A DNA stretch of 64,000 nt, taken from contig QEYB01000406.1 of NCBI GenBank assembly GCA_017562135.1, positions 310,001 through 374,000 of the forward strand, in the 5' to 3' direction. Under the pieces are notes generated by a model that made no database searches, was not told where the DNA came from, and saw nothing but the letters and a program-made list of their open reading frames with translations. A program made the position numbers and the translations under genes. The DNA comes from Dipylidium caninum (Eukaryota; Platyhelminthes; Cestoda; Cyclophyllidea; Dipylidiidae). Below, piece after piece: positions 54,820 to 64,000 of the stretch. Position 1 is the stretch's first letter; every line of letters starts with the position of its first letter.

Positions 54820-56578
54820 TCATAATTGATGGAAAATTGTACCATCGACCCAGCGGCAGCCCCGGAGCAGATCACGCGTCGATTCCAGATATAACTCCGT
54901 TGGTTGAGGGTGGGAATGGTTGACCCGCTCCTGTTTTTTCTCCCCCTTCACACACGGCGGTTTTGGCACTAGGTTGATCTGGAGGGAGTGCGCGTGGAGC
55001 ATGAGTCGCGGCGAACGGTGGTTTTGTATCGCCTTCCCTGAATTGCTTTCGTCGTAAAACAGACGTCCGTAGAGCTGATCACCCACAATCGGGTGGCCGC
55101 GCAGACCCAGAGCGCAATGTAAACGAAGTTGGTGTCTGCGACCAGAATGCGGTTCGAGCAAAAGCATACTAGCTGGTAAGCCTTCAAGGAATCCGTGTTT
55201 CAGGACTGTAACTTTGGTCGTTGCTGCTCGTGGGCGCTGCACGAAATAAACATGTTAATAATTCTCTGAACTTGCTCATTTGCCACGCTTGCTTTAAGTC
55301 ATCCAGGATAGCTCGTGTGGCATGCGACTTTCGGTCTCCATTAAAGGCATACGAAGATTGCTGATAGTCTCCATAAGTTTGACTCAGATTGACTTCATTG
55401 AGTTCCAAACATGAGGGCAGTCGCGCTCTCCCCCATCTAGTAGCCTCTGAGATTTAACAAAGCCCTTCCCGTCCATAATTGGAAATTATAAACAAAAGAA
55501 TTATCAAGCCTCGAGATCAAGCTATATCGACTGATCGAATAACATGATTACTTTTGGTGAGAAACAGCATTTAGCAATTCAACTTCAATATATTTGAGAA
55601 TGAAGTATTCATAGAAGCTTTGACTAAAGGTCTGCTAAGTAGCTACGAAGTGGGGTGGGGATGATCACTCGGGTTTTACAAATCCTCACCTTCTGCACCA
55701 AATTATATCAGACAAAACCGATTTTCTGTGCCAGGTAGGCTTGGTTGGTAAAATTATGCATGAATAATCTGTGGCCTACAGAAACGAATGCTTCTGCTAA
55801 ATTGGCTGATTTGCTAAAAAATAACACGAGAGGCCGTTGCAAAAACCACCTACCCTGCACTCAGGGACATAGTCCGGAACCATGATCTTCTGCCGCCAAC
55901 CCTCTGGCCAAAGGAGGAGTAGGTCGCCCATTGCGAAGTCAACTGAGTACTCCATATCTCCCGTTTTTCTGCAAATTTCGGCGCAACGAGAAGGCTCAAT
56001 ATTAAGAGGGGACAGGTATTTGGAGGTGGGTAGGTGGGTACTATCAAGACAGGTAGAATCCTGAACATGTCCCCAAACTACTGCCAAATAGAGCTTTTTG
56101 GTAGTTCTGTACTGAAATGCCTTCGATACCTGAAAGAAAGCATATCAACCAGCACGTTTTTTCTGGTGAAAATGTGTGGGAAATTAAAAACTCACGAGTC
56201 CCGCCATTTTCGACGAGTAGGCGATACAAATAAGGCCACTTGTGGGGGCATCAAGACGGTGGACGAAGCGGAACAAGTGCTCCAAGTCAAAATTTGCAAG
56301 ATGTGGCAGTGCGTAAAACAACTGTGGAATAACGAAAAGTGGCGTATTACGCGCACCTGCATCTGGAGAGTCACACAGTCTAGCCAAGGTCGTCTAGAAT
56401 TTATCAACAGATCGTGAGACTTATCGACGACAATAAGACCATCTTGGAGGTAAACAATACGTAAGTCGGTGATGGGAATAAAGGTCTTCCTTCTGCCCAT
56501 GATGTATCGGAGTAGTTGTTGGATATTCCACATGAAGAATACCCATATTCGAAGTAAGAAAAGGGCAATGGTATTCAT
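54820..56578 (-). CDS. RPUSD1: RNA pseudouridylate synthase, RPUSD1-like (RluA family), 4 exons
   Basis: Role (family knowledge): converts uridine to pseudouridine in RNA. Seen: exons 56578-56357, 56321-56196, 56129-55854 and 55236-54820. N-terminal DLRIVYLQDGLIVVDKSHDL and TLQMQLFYALPHL align with human RPUSD1 (LSIVYRSRDFLVVNKHWDV, TLQKQLRYRFPEL). The catalytic motif FVHRLDAPTSG contains the active-site Asp. Further on are YRTTKKLYLAVVWGHVQ, VDFAMGD, EGWRQKIMVPDYVPECR, RPRAATTKVTVLKHG and GRRHQLRLHCALGLRGHPIV with GDQLYG. Length is 346 residues from the first ATG; human RPUSD1 has 312. The first ATG gives a hydrophobic N-terminus (MNTIALFLLRIWVFFMW). An in-frame ATG at 56500 (MGRRKTFIPITDLRIVY) is nearer the human start and may be the true one. 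Intron 1 is only 35 nt. Confidence 0.87.
55237..55853 (-). other. RPUSD1 intron 3 with an unused open frame
   Basis: Exons 3 and 4 join in phase 0 to give VPECR-RPRAATTKV, matching the family without a gap. The open frame at 55408-55184 inside this intron is therefore not part of the main transcript, although it reads well (NGDRKSHATRAILDDLKQ). It has no compatible splice sites. Confidence 0.5.
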
Positions 56579-57922
56579 TTAGCCAAGACGTGGGGTGTAA
56601 CTGACATCGTATAATAATGGAAAAGAGAACCCTTGCTCTGATTGTAATCTGGCAGATTGTAATCTGTAAAAATTCAGAAGATGAAGTGGCCAAACACGCC
56701 CCTAGCCACGGATGCCGCGGGCAACCTTCAGGTTTAACTTTCGCGGAACCCTAATAATATAGGAGAACTGCGGTAGCTAATACTTATAACATCTACTAAT
56801 TTAAGTATATTATTTCATTCGTAATTAATTAGTATTATACGCAATATTTGTGTGATTAGTGTTACGGACATACTTTTGACTTTAGCGGGCTTAAATGTGC
56901 GCTGAATGATTGCGACTCCTAAACAAATTTATATGATCCTAGCCAAAGTCTAACCGGAAAGCATCGTCCTTCTGATAACCTTGTTGAATTAATAATATAA
57001 TGTGTGTAATCAATTTTACACTTGTCTTCTCCGTGTGATCCTAATCCCGTCCGACTACCTGTGAGGATAATCTTTGGGACATCAAACCATTGCGTTCCTA
57101 GACGATTTACTTTGAGTTTCGATATTAGGTACGTGAAACATTTCGCTTCAATAGTTTGACTTTTTGTTCCCTATCCAACAAATAGGTACTAGCCTTTTGT
57201 AATGCTGAATAATCCGTATCCTATTGCCCTGCACAACTGCACTTCAATATTCGTGGCAAAAGGTTTCGTTTTGGACAGTGGATTATTAATAACGCCTTTA
57301 GTAATAGTGGGCATTTCAAAAAATAATAGCGGCAACGAATCGCCTGCCCGCCAATCTCTTTGGGGGCCACCATTATGATAACCACAAAGTAGTTTATTAA
57401 TTGAGTGTCATTACCATCACAGTGACTCACGTGGTGTGGGAATCGCGCTCCAAAAATGGGGGAAGAGATTGCGTGAGCTAATGCCATTTAAGGTAATTTA
57501 CTATATAGTCTCGCCTAACCGATCCGCGTGAGAAGCCAGCGACGAAGCTTTTATGATCACCCACCGGTGACTAAATCACAGGTTTCACCAGCGTGCCACA
57601 GAACGCGGTTACTTCAAAGACTTCCGTGTCTCTCTCTTTTGGACTAGACTTGAGGCAGAACTTCAGCGCCCAGGGAACAGTCATACGCATCGTAATCGGC
57701 AACATTAATGAAGATTGATGTGTTATCCATACTCACACGAGCATGTATGTGGAGTGTACTTGAGTTTACACGGGAATTTTACGACCTGTGGAAGAAGAGT
57801 AGCTGAGTTAAGGGGGAATAACACAGCCCATTTCACTAGTGGTTCACAGATTTCTCGGGAGGAGAGCTCCGGTGTGTTGAAAGAGAAAGACTGGGCTTTA
57901 CAACGAAGAATTCAAATTCGAT

Positions 57923-57941
57923 TTCCTCCTCCTCCTCCTTC
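57923..57941. repeat. (tcc)n microsatellite
   Basis: Uninterrupted tcc units in the gene-poor region right of RPUSD1. Confidence 0.75.
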
Positions 57942-58696
57942 CTTTCCCTCTTCTGCCCTTCGCAATTTGACCAAGTAGGAAGTACCTACACGTGGCGTTC
58001 ATTCACAGCGGAGTTGCTTAAACTGTTCGTGCCATTTTTAGAATTTTAGATTTTGGACCTCCTCATTCCTCGTCTAGCGCGAATGCGAAAGCGGTTAAGA
58101 GCTCTCGTACACTCAACTGTGATCTATTCAGATGTGTTCGTTGGTGTTAAGAGGAAGGCATCCTTCCGGGCATATTTTGCTCAGTTTCGTCAAAACATTG
58201 GAATTTGACCCCCAACACATGGAACTCTCCTCTTCGAGAAGTGCATTTAGGATCTCTTGGTGTGAGAGTTGTAGATATCGAAGGAGCCTACCGAGATGCA
58301 TCTTCCCTTCCAACGTCGATCCAAAGGTCTACAATGTATCATATTCTCACACTGGATACTACTTATTGTTTTGCATTTTATTCGCAGATTAAAGGACTGG
58401 AGGGAATACAAATCCCCTACATGGGCAATTAAGGTTAGAGGATTTAAAAGTCAATTCCACGACATCATCTTATATGAGGTGGCGCCAGACATGATGGTGA
58501 GGGATCTGCATGCGTTCTGGCAAACATCCCCGCAATGGCAGCCGTATGGGCACTGGCTACCAGTGTAGACTTCTCGTGTAGGAATATTTCTGCGCTCCGA
58601 TAAGGTACTCGCTTGGCCACATTTTCCAACAAATCCAATGGCTCTTCAACTGCTACACTAATGAACACACACTCAAATTTACGGGGATATTCGGTA

Positions 58697-58716
58697 GTGT
58701 CACGTATTTGTGACAC
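58697..58716. repeat. Palindrome gtgtcacgtatttgtgacac
   Basis: Seven-base perfect inverted repeat (gtgtcac/gtgacac) around a six-base centre. A near-identical sequence occurs at 62523-62542. Confidence 0.7.
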
Positions 58717-60211
58717 GACGACCACCTTAAAGAATTGCGTTTTCCACGACGAACGTGGTGATTGTTCATGTTTGACAAAGTCTAGGCAATTGTGTGGGGT
58801 AAATATTGGGGGTTTGACTAAAGATATGAGGTGACTTGGAAAGAAATAAGATTTCTAATTCTGTGAATTAAACTGTTTGGATCTCCAATGCTTCTTAAGC
58901 TGCGACGCTTCTTGTGATTCATTTTCATTAAATATAAAGCCTGGCGCAGCCAGAGGAAATAAGTAAATATCTAGGAAAAGTGTCCAAAGCTTGGCTTTTC
59001 GTGGTACTACTTTTGATTATAGAAGTTGTTTCAGGAGTCTCCACACCCTATAAGTCATTTATAATGTATGATTGCATTGAAACCAGCCTTATAATGCTCA
59101 CAAAGAGGCTTTAACCAACCCTTCCTGTAGATTTCATTCAATTATCATATGCTGCCCAGAAACTGTCTGTATTAGAACAAAAATGGTCTCACTTGAGCCC
59201 TCCTCCAGCCTGTAAAATGGGTAAAAGTTATTGTCAGGGCGACATCAACGAGCAGCACAATCGAGCACCCCACTTTACAGTCAGTTTTCCAAATATATTA
59301 TGTTTCGAGATTGGAGGCACATTCAGCCTGTTTTTATAAGGATGACTGATATTATGGGAAATGAAAACCAGTCCCAATGCAATCCGTAGCTGCCGTCTAT
59401 GTGTGAACTCCACGTTCGCCATTCCGCTCATTTGATCGGTTCCTTGTAATTGTACCACTGCCTGGCGGGACGAGAATTTTATCAAGACAGTTTACGCTTT
59501 TCCTTTCGATTACATGCTGTCTACAATGATTTATACGGTAAAACTGTCTTGAGAGAAATTATATCGAGATGTTCCACCCTCTGGCTCACACTCTTCCGAC
59601 ACCGCCTAACTGCCCTCCTTCTTCTCAACAAATCTTCCATTTGGCCCCCTTTAATCATCTATTCATTTCGAAAGGTTAACCATAAGACGCCTAATTAGAA
59701 TCCCCAAATCTGGCTACCACACACCATGTTCTTCCATCCACCTACTTCGAAATGGAGTGTCGAGTCTGACTCAGCAGCCCCCAACGAGTCGACGAACAGC
59801 CGCGGGCACCCGTGCAACTGGCAGAGCAAGCAGTCTTCTCGTGGATTACTTCAAAACTTTCGATCGGTTCAACACTTCCAACGGGTTGTAAATGTTCTCA
59901 GGCTACCGTTTGTCAGTAGTAATCTTCAGTCGGCGTCGCTTGTGTTACTTAGCGTTTCCCTGTTTAAAATTTCCCCCTTCCAACTCGGAGTTTAAAGCCA
60001 CCCTCGTGTCTGCCATTCGTTCAAATGCGGTGACATTATTTACAACTTTCGTTTTGCCCTCTGCCCTACTCGCAGGTCCCCTTACACTGGATGAATTCAC
60101 GAAAGCATCGCAGCACCGTATTTTTTGTGTTGTACAGATTTACGCCCCTTAGGCATATTCGAGCACATGTGGGCGCTTTTTCCGACAGTTTCGCTAATTT
60201 CTCCTCTGCAG

Positions 60212-62259
60212 ACAGTAATCGGAGCTTTTTGCAGTAAAAAACGCAGGCTTTACGAATGTCCGTGGCTGTCGAATGTAGGGCTTTACCGAGGCGAAAAAAG
60301 ATTGTACCAAGCAAAGTTGGCAGAGGTAGGAGCGCCGTTAATTTACGCACGAATTCAACTTTTGCACCAGTGTTTCCCTACCCTCCTCTTGCACACGTTC
60401 CTCTCACTTAGAGAAGGAGGAATGTGACGAGGATATGCCGAGGACTCGAGCATAACTCATCTTCATAGCAACCCATTTCAGATGAAGGTGGCTACTCTCG
60501 TTGGCAAATTAGGCAACTGTAACGTCTCGATTCCGGTAAAGTGTAGTGGCAGTAAACGATGTCAGCGGGGGAAGGGGTGCTTTTTTGGCGTGTTGAGAGG
60601 CCTGGGGTTCCTTGCATGCCCAGAGGCCCCGATACCCCTTCCGTTTTTAAGTCAGGAGGCGAGTTATTGCACTCGGATCTCTCGAAGCCCTCTTATTATT
60701 TATTACTAAGGTCTGGTTACTAGATTCTTTAAGACAGATCTACTAATATTGGCAGCAGAGCAGTGTCCTCTTTCCTTCCAGACGTCATTAAGACGAAAAT
60801 TCACAGAGGAAGTTTTGAGGGCTCTTGCCGGATCAAACTCAATAGAAACTCGCCGCACTGACTTGAGGAGGCTGAGGCGTCAAACCGGCCTTCATGAAGG
60901 TAGTTAAACCGCCAGCCCAGATTAGGCCCACTACTCCATATAGACATCTCTCCCTTAAAAAGCCTTGATTTGCATAAAAGTTTACCAATTTGAGACCATT
61001 TTATTGGAAGATGTTTTTCACTTGGCCGAAGTCCTCAGTTCTCATCTCACCTTCCGGGCCTGCCGCGAATTAGGCCAGCGAATGGAGGCACTAAAGGTGC
61101 TGGATCACTTCAAATGGGGAGGAATTCCTCCGGCACTAGACGAAATGTAAACGGACGCCACGAGTTTACTAAATGAAATTCACAATATAACTATTAAATA
61201 ATGAGTAGTAAAATAATCTCTTGTGTATTTTTTTCATTTGTTTTGAGGTGCACTATTCAGTTGCGTTGAGAAAGTGATTCATGTCTACCTCTCCAGACTC
61301 CCGTTTTATTAGGCCCGGAGGGGAATCGTGTTATTTTTATGGATTTTATCGTCACAGCGTGTGTGAAGTGAATCTCCGTAGCCCGCTGTTCTTTCCGGGC
61401 CCGTGGGCAGAATGTGGCCGACTTTGGACATTCGTCAGAGGCCTTCACAGGAGGAGCCTAAAATACACTGTCAGATAGATTTGTGGGTAGTCGCCTCACC
61501 CTTGTTCCATTTCGCCTCGTGATTCCGCCTGGGTGTGGATGCCACGATGGCCGACGTCCCATTTATGTTTTTTTTGCAGTGAACCACAGACTTTTCAAGC
61601 CAAAGCACTCTGCAAGAATGCTTTCCGTGGTAGACGGATTCTACGACACCCTCGGAACACTTGAAACAGGCAACACGTAGGGAAGGTAGTAATAATTTAT
61701 ACGTTTGCACAGCTAAGAGGGAGAGGGTTACGGTGAACGAGAAAATGAGCTGCAACGTGGACTGCCCAGAAAAGAAAATGGGATTTTTCAAACCTCCGCA
61801 ATTCCTCAACTTTGCCCGGATGTCACACTCGCGGATTAGTCTTCCAGTCTCGTTGTACTTCTCCTTCCTTTCCATCTGTCAGTTGCACCCCTCCTTCTCT
61901 GGTAACCGACAAATTATGACTTGGGAGGTGAAGGTGAACGCTGCTAGTGAGTGGGAACGTTGAAATTAGTCTTGCAGGCCCGAGACTCTCCAGAAGGACA
62001 AGTGTCGACCGGCGAATCTGCACGTATTTCGTCCGGGGGCAACCTCGGGAGTCGAGGATACCGCAGTCGCGTTCTGGAATGTTGTGCGTTAATTGCAGAG
62101 CACATGGGGTTGCCTCCGCTTTCTGACCCCACATGATGTGTTCCGTGGTGTGCTGCCTTTCCCTTGTTGCAGTCGCTGGGGAACCGCACACATTTAAGTC
62201 CAAACGAACTGTCCCGAATCGTACTTGAAGCCGTTAAACTGTGCCGCATTAGAATATAG
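60212..62259 (+). CDS. Multi-exon gene of unknown function (exon chain, incomplete)
   Basis: Not recognised. Phase-compatible exons are 60212-60325 (ECPWLSNVGLYRGEKRLYQA), 60482-60535 (MKVATLVGKLGNCNVSIP), 60782-60899 (TSLRRKFTEEVLRALAGSNS, RRTDLRRLRRQTGLHE) and 61011-61146 or -61150 (DVFHLAEVLSSHLTFRACRE, MEALKVLDHFKWGGIPPALD). The last of these either stops at TAA or is spliced at AT|GTAAAC. Further right are well-formed exons at 61582-61677 (RMLSVVDGFYDTLGTLETGN), 61980-62091 (PETLQKDKCRPANLHVFRPG, GVEDTAVAFWNV) and 62173-62259 (SLGNRTHLSPNELSRIVLEA, then TAG), each behind a strong acceptor. The two groups may be one gene, but I could not join 61146 to 61582 in phase. Exons 60782 and 61011 are the most convincing: basic and helical, then leucine-rich and helical. 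The 5' end is not located. Confidence 0.42.
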
Positions 62260-64000
62260 ACAAGCTGAGAGATCCCGCGCACTTAGAGTAAGATAATTAA
62301 ACCCTAATCTTAAACATCGCACATGAGCTGTGAAGTTTTGCAGTTTCAAGGGGCGATTGAGCAACATTTGCAATAAAATCTCACTTTGAAAACTAATTTT
62401 TTTTAATTTTAACTCAGTGGAAACGAAGTTCCGCGCAAAAGGTAACCTAACCGTGGAGGGAGGAACGAGGAGCGGAGCCTGCTAATTCTCACGCATTTCC
62501 GAGCACTAACGCATACTCCCACAGTGTCACGTATATGTGACATGTGACTTTATCCCCTTTACATGACCTTTTTTCCTTAATCACGTCGTACAGTGGACAG
62601 ATGAGTAAAACAAAATAAAGCGGATGCAGAATGCTTGTAGTGTCACAGTGATAATTTCACATTTTGGCTTCCAATCTTTACTTCTTTCGGTACAGAGGAA
62701 CAGTGACTGCCCCCCTCATTATAGCGCAGTAAAACGTTTTCCGGTGACACCTACAACTCTTCTACTCCTAGGCCTTACAAAGCCTTTATCACACTTTGGG
62801 TCTAAATTAAACGATGAGCAGGTCAAACCCGGTAGTGCAAGTAGTATGTCATCCGAGAAAGCAGGAAATTAGTAGTACAGAGCTGCACTAAGTTGTGCTC
62901 CGATGTAAGGGAAATTTCGGGCCAAATTGCACTTGAGGCGGCGAGATGAGGTGGAGGTGGAAGCAGGGGAGCATGGGAAAAGGTAGATGTTGTCGTTACA
63001 ACGCCAAACACCTCCAGGTAACCAATGGCAATCCTAATGGAAAGATGGGAATCTTGAATTAGTGATCAAAGTCAACCATCTAACGGCTCCGGGTTGTTTA
63101 AAATGGACCAAGTGTAATAAAGTTGAGTCTTAAATCATTTTCCAACTAACATCAAATGGGCAGGCCTTTTCATTGGGAAAAAAATCCCCTTCATCTTTGA
63201 CAGCCCTACTTGCGTCGAGGTCACCTGTGCGCGCTGGTTGCATGATCAAACTGGCCCTGGTGGAAGGCAAACAGAGAAGAGATAAATGAATTGGGTGGTA
63301 GAGAAAGTAGGCACCATGTGCGCCACTTTGACTTGGAAATGATGCCGCCTGCTGTGAGCACAATCCTTTCAATCAGCCTCGCTGAGGGTAAATCTGCTCC
63401 ACCAGGCAAAATTCTGCGTTCATCTTGCAGACCGACGGACTGCAACCGCCCCGGTCCTCAAGGGTTGCATGTGTCTTGCCTCCACAAAATGGGCACAAAT
63501 CGTGGCTATTAATGCGGAGCCTCTTTTGTTCTCTGTGGGAAGCTCACCTCTCTCCCCGTTTGGCGGCAGTTTGCAAAGTTGACGTGACGGGGACGGAAAA
63601 AAGACCATGAAAGGATCACATAACAGGGGAAATGGGCAGAGCCTCATTTCGTCCCACTTGTCAAAGTGCAAAAGTTGCTGCGTGCGGTGGAGGGGATTCG
63701 AGGCAAAAAGTGGCCGATGATGGAGTGGAGCGCATGCGCACTGAGGGTGACAGTTTAAAGCTTCTCAAAAGTCTCCATAATTTCTGCCATTTGTTTGCTT
63801 TTTTGACTAGAAAAATAAGAGGATTTTTTGTGGGCAAAACAAATTGTACAGAGTAGTTAAAGAAAAATCAGCCCACAATTGCCTCGTCTACACGAGTTTT
63901 GAGTCAAAGTGGGAATTATTTTAGGGGAGAAGATTGGAGAGATCTCATAGTCGCCTTTTGCGGCCAATCATTTTCACACACAGTGCATGCTTCCACCTCC
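62260..64000. other. Right end of window, no supported gene
   Basis: A palindrome lies at 62523-62542. Open frames are short and overlap on both strands. A plus-strand acceptor-like site (acttctttcggtacag, ending at 62696) precedes an open stretch to about 62872, but no domain is visible. Confidence 0.35.
62523..62542. repeat. Palindrome agtgtcacgtatatgtgaca
   Basis: Inverted repeat tgtcac/tgtgaca-type arms around gtatat. It matches 58696-58715 at 19 of 20 positions. Confidence 0.7.

Larger units (their letters stand above)
56579..60211. other. Region without a supported gene between RPUSD1 and the unknown plus-strand gene
   Basis: It holds a (tcc)n run at 57923-57941 and a palindrome at 58697-58716. 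Open segments at 58132-58570 (plus: VRVVDIEGAYRDASSLPTSI, then after an acceptor LKDWREYKSPTWAIKVRGF) look protein-like and can be joined in phase, but the donor (GTCTAC) is poor and no family is recognised. A minus-strand segment at 58679-58580 (EEPLDLLENVAKRVPYRSAE) vaguely recalls mitochondrial ribosomal protein L16, without its conserved core. Confidence 0.35.

Noticed and set aside
55184..55408. Extra RPUSD1 exon
   Set aside because: Joining exons 3 and 4 directly gives a gapless family alignment, and no donor or acceptor fits this segment in phase.
58580..58679. Mitochondrial ribosomal protein L16 on the minus strand
   Set aside because: EEPLDLLENVAKRVPY resembles the L16 C-terminal helix, but the conserved RKSVGHRMGGGKG core could not be found upstream.

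Overview
The window is eukaryotic nuclear DNA from an animal. Genes are built from many short exons with GT-AG introns of two size classes: 35-70 nt and 1-6 kb. That pattern, together with the divergence of the proteins from their human counterparts, points to a parasitic flatworm, most likely a tapeworm. This is an inference; no species-specific marker was seen. There is no operon, rRNA, tRNA, CRISPR array or autonomous transposon that I can support.

Layout. (1) 2138-2235, plus strand: the last coding exon of a class-1 P4-ATPase lipid flippase (ATP8A type); the rest of that gene lies left of the window. (2) 3129-46803, minus strand: one large gene for a plasma-membrane Ca2+ ATPase (PMCA, ATP2B family). 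I reconstructed it as 18 coding exons with consistent splice phases and all catalytic motifs. It includes a 48-nt cassette exon at the vertebrate splice-site-A position and a C-terminal choice at the splice-site-C position. Two single-base breaks interrupt the frame in exons 9 and 12. (3) 48470-48721, minus strand: a small gene of unknown function, head-to-head with (4) 48898-53705, plus strand: PRC1/Ase1/MAP65, the antiparallel-microtubule bundler of the central spindle. Its C-terminal tail is encoded by a two-exon module present three times in tandem. (5) 54820-56578, minus strand: RPUSD1, an RluA-type RNA pseudouridine synthase, with a 35-nt intron. (6) About 60.2-62.3 kb, plus strand: a chain of phase-compatible exons for a protein I do not recognise. 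The remaining right end has no gene I can support.

The genes are unrelated in pathway except that the two P-type pumps sit tail to tail: one exports Ca2+, the other flips aminophospholipids. The large PMCA introns hold microsatellites, C- or G-runs, one imperfect direct repeat and an antisense ankyrin-like fragment. Exon borders were placed by eye from homology plus splice consensus and have not been checked against transcripts.
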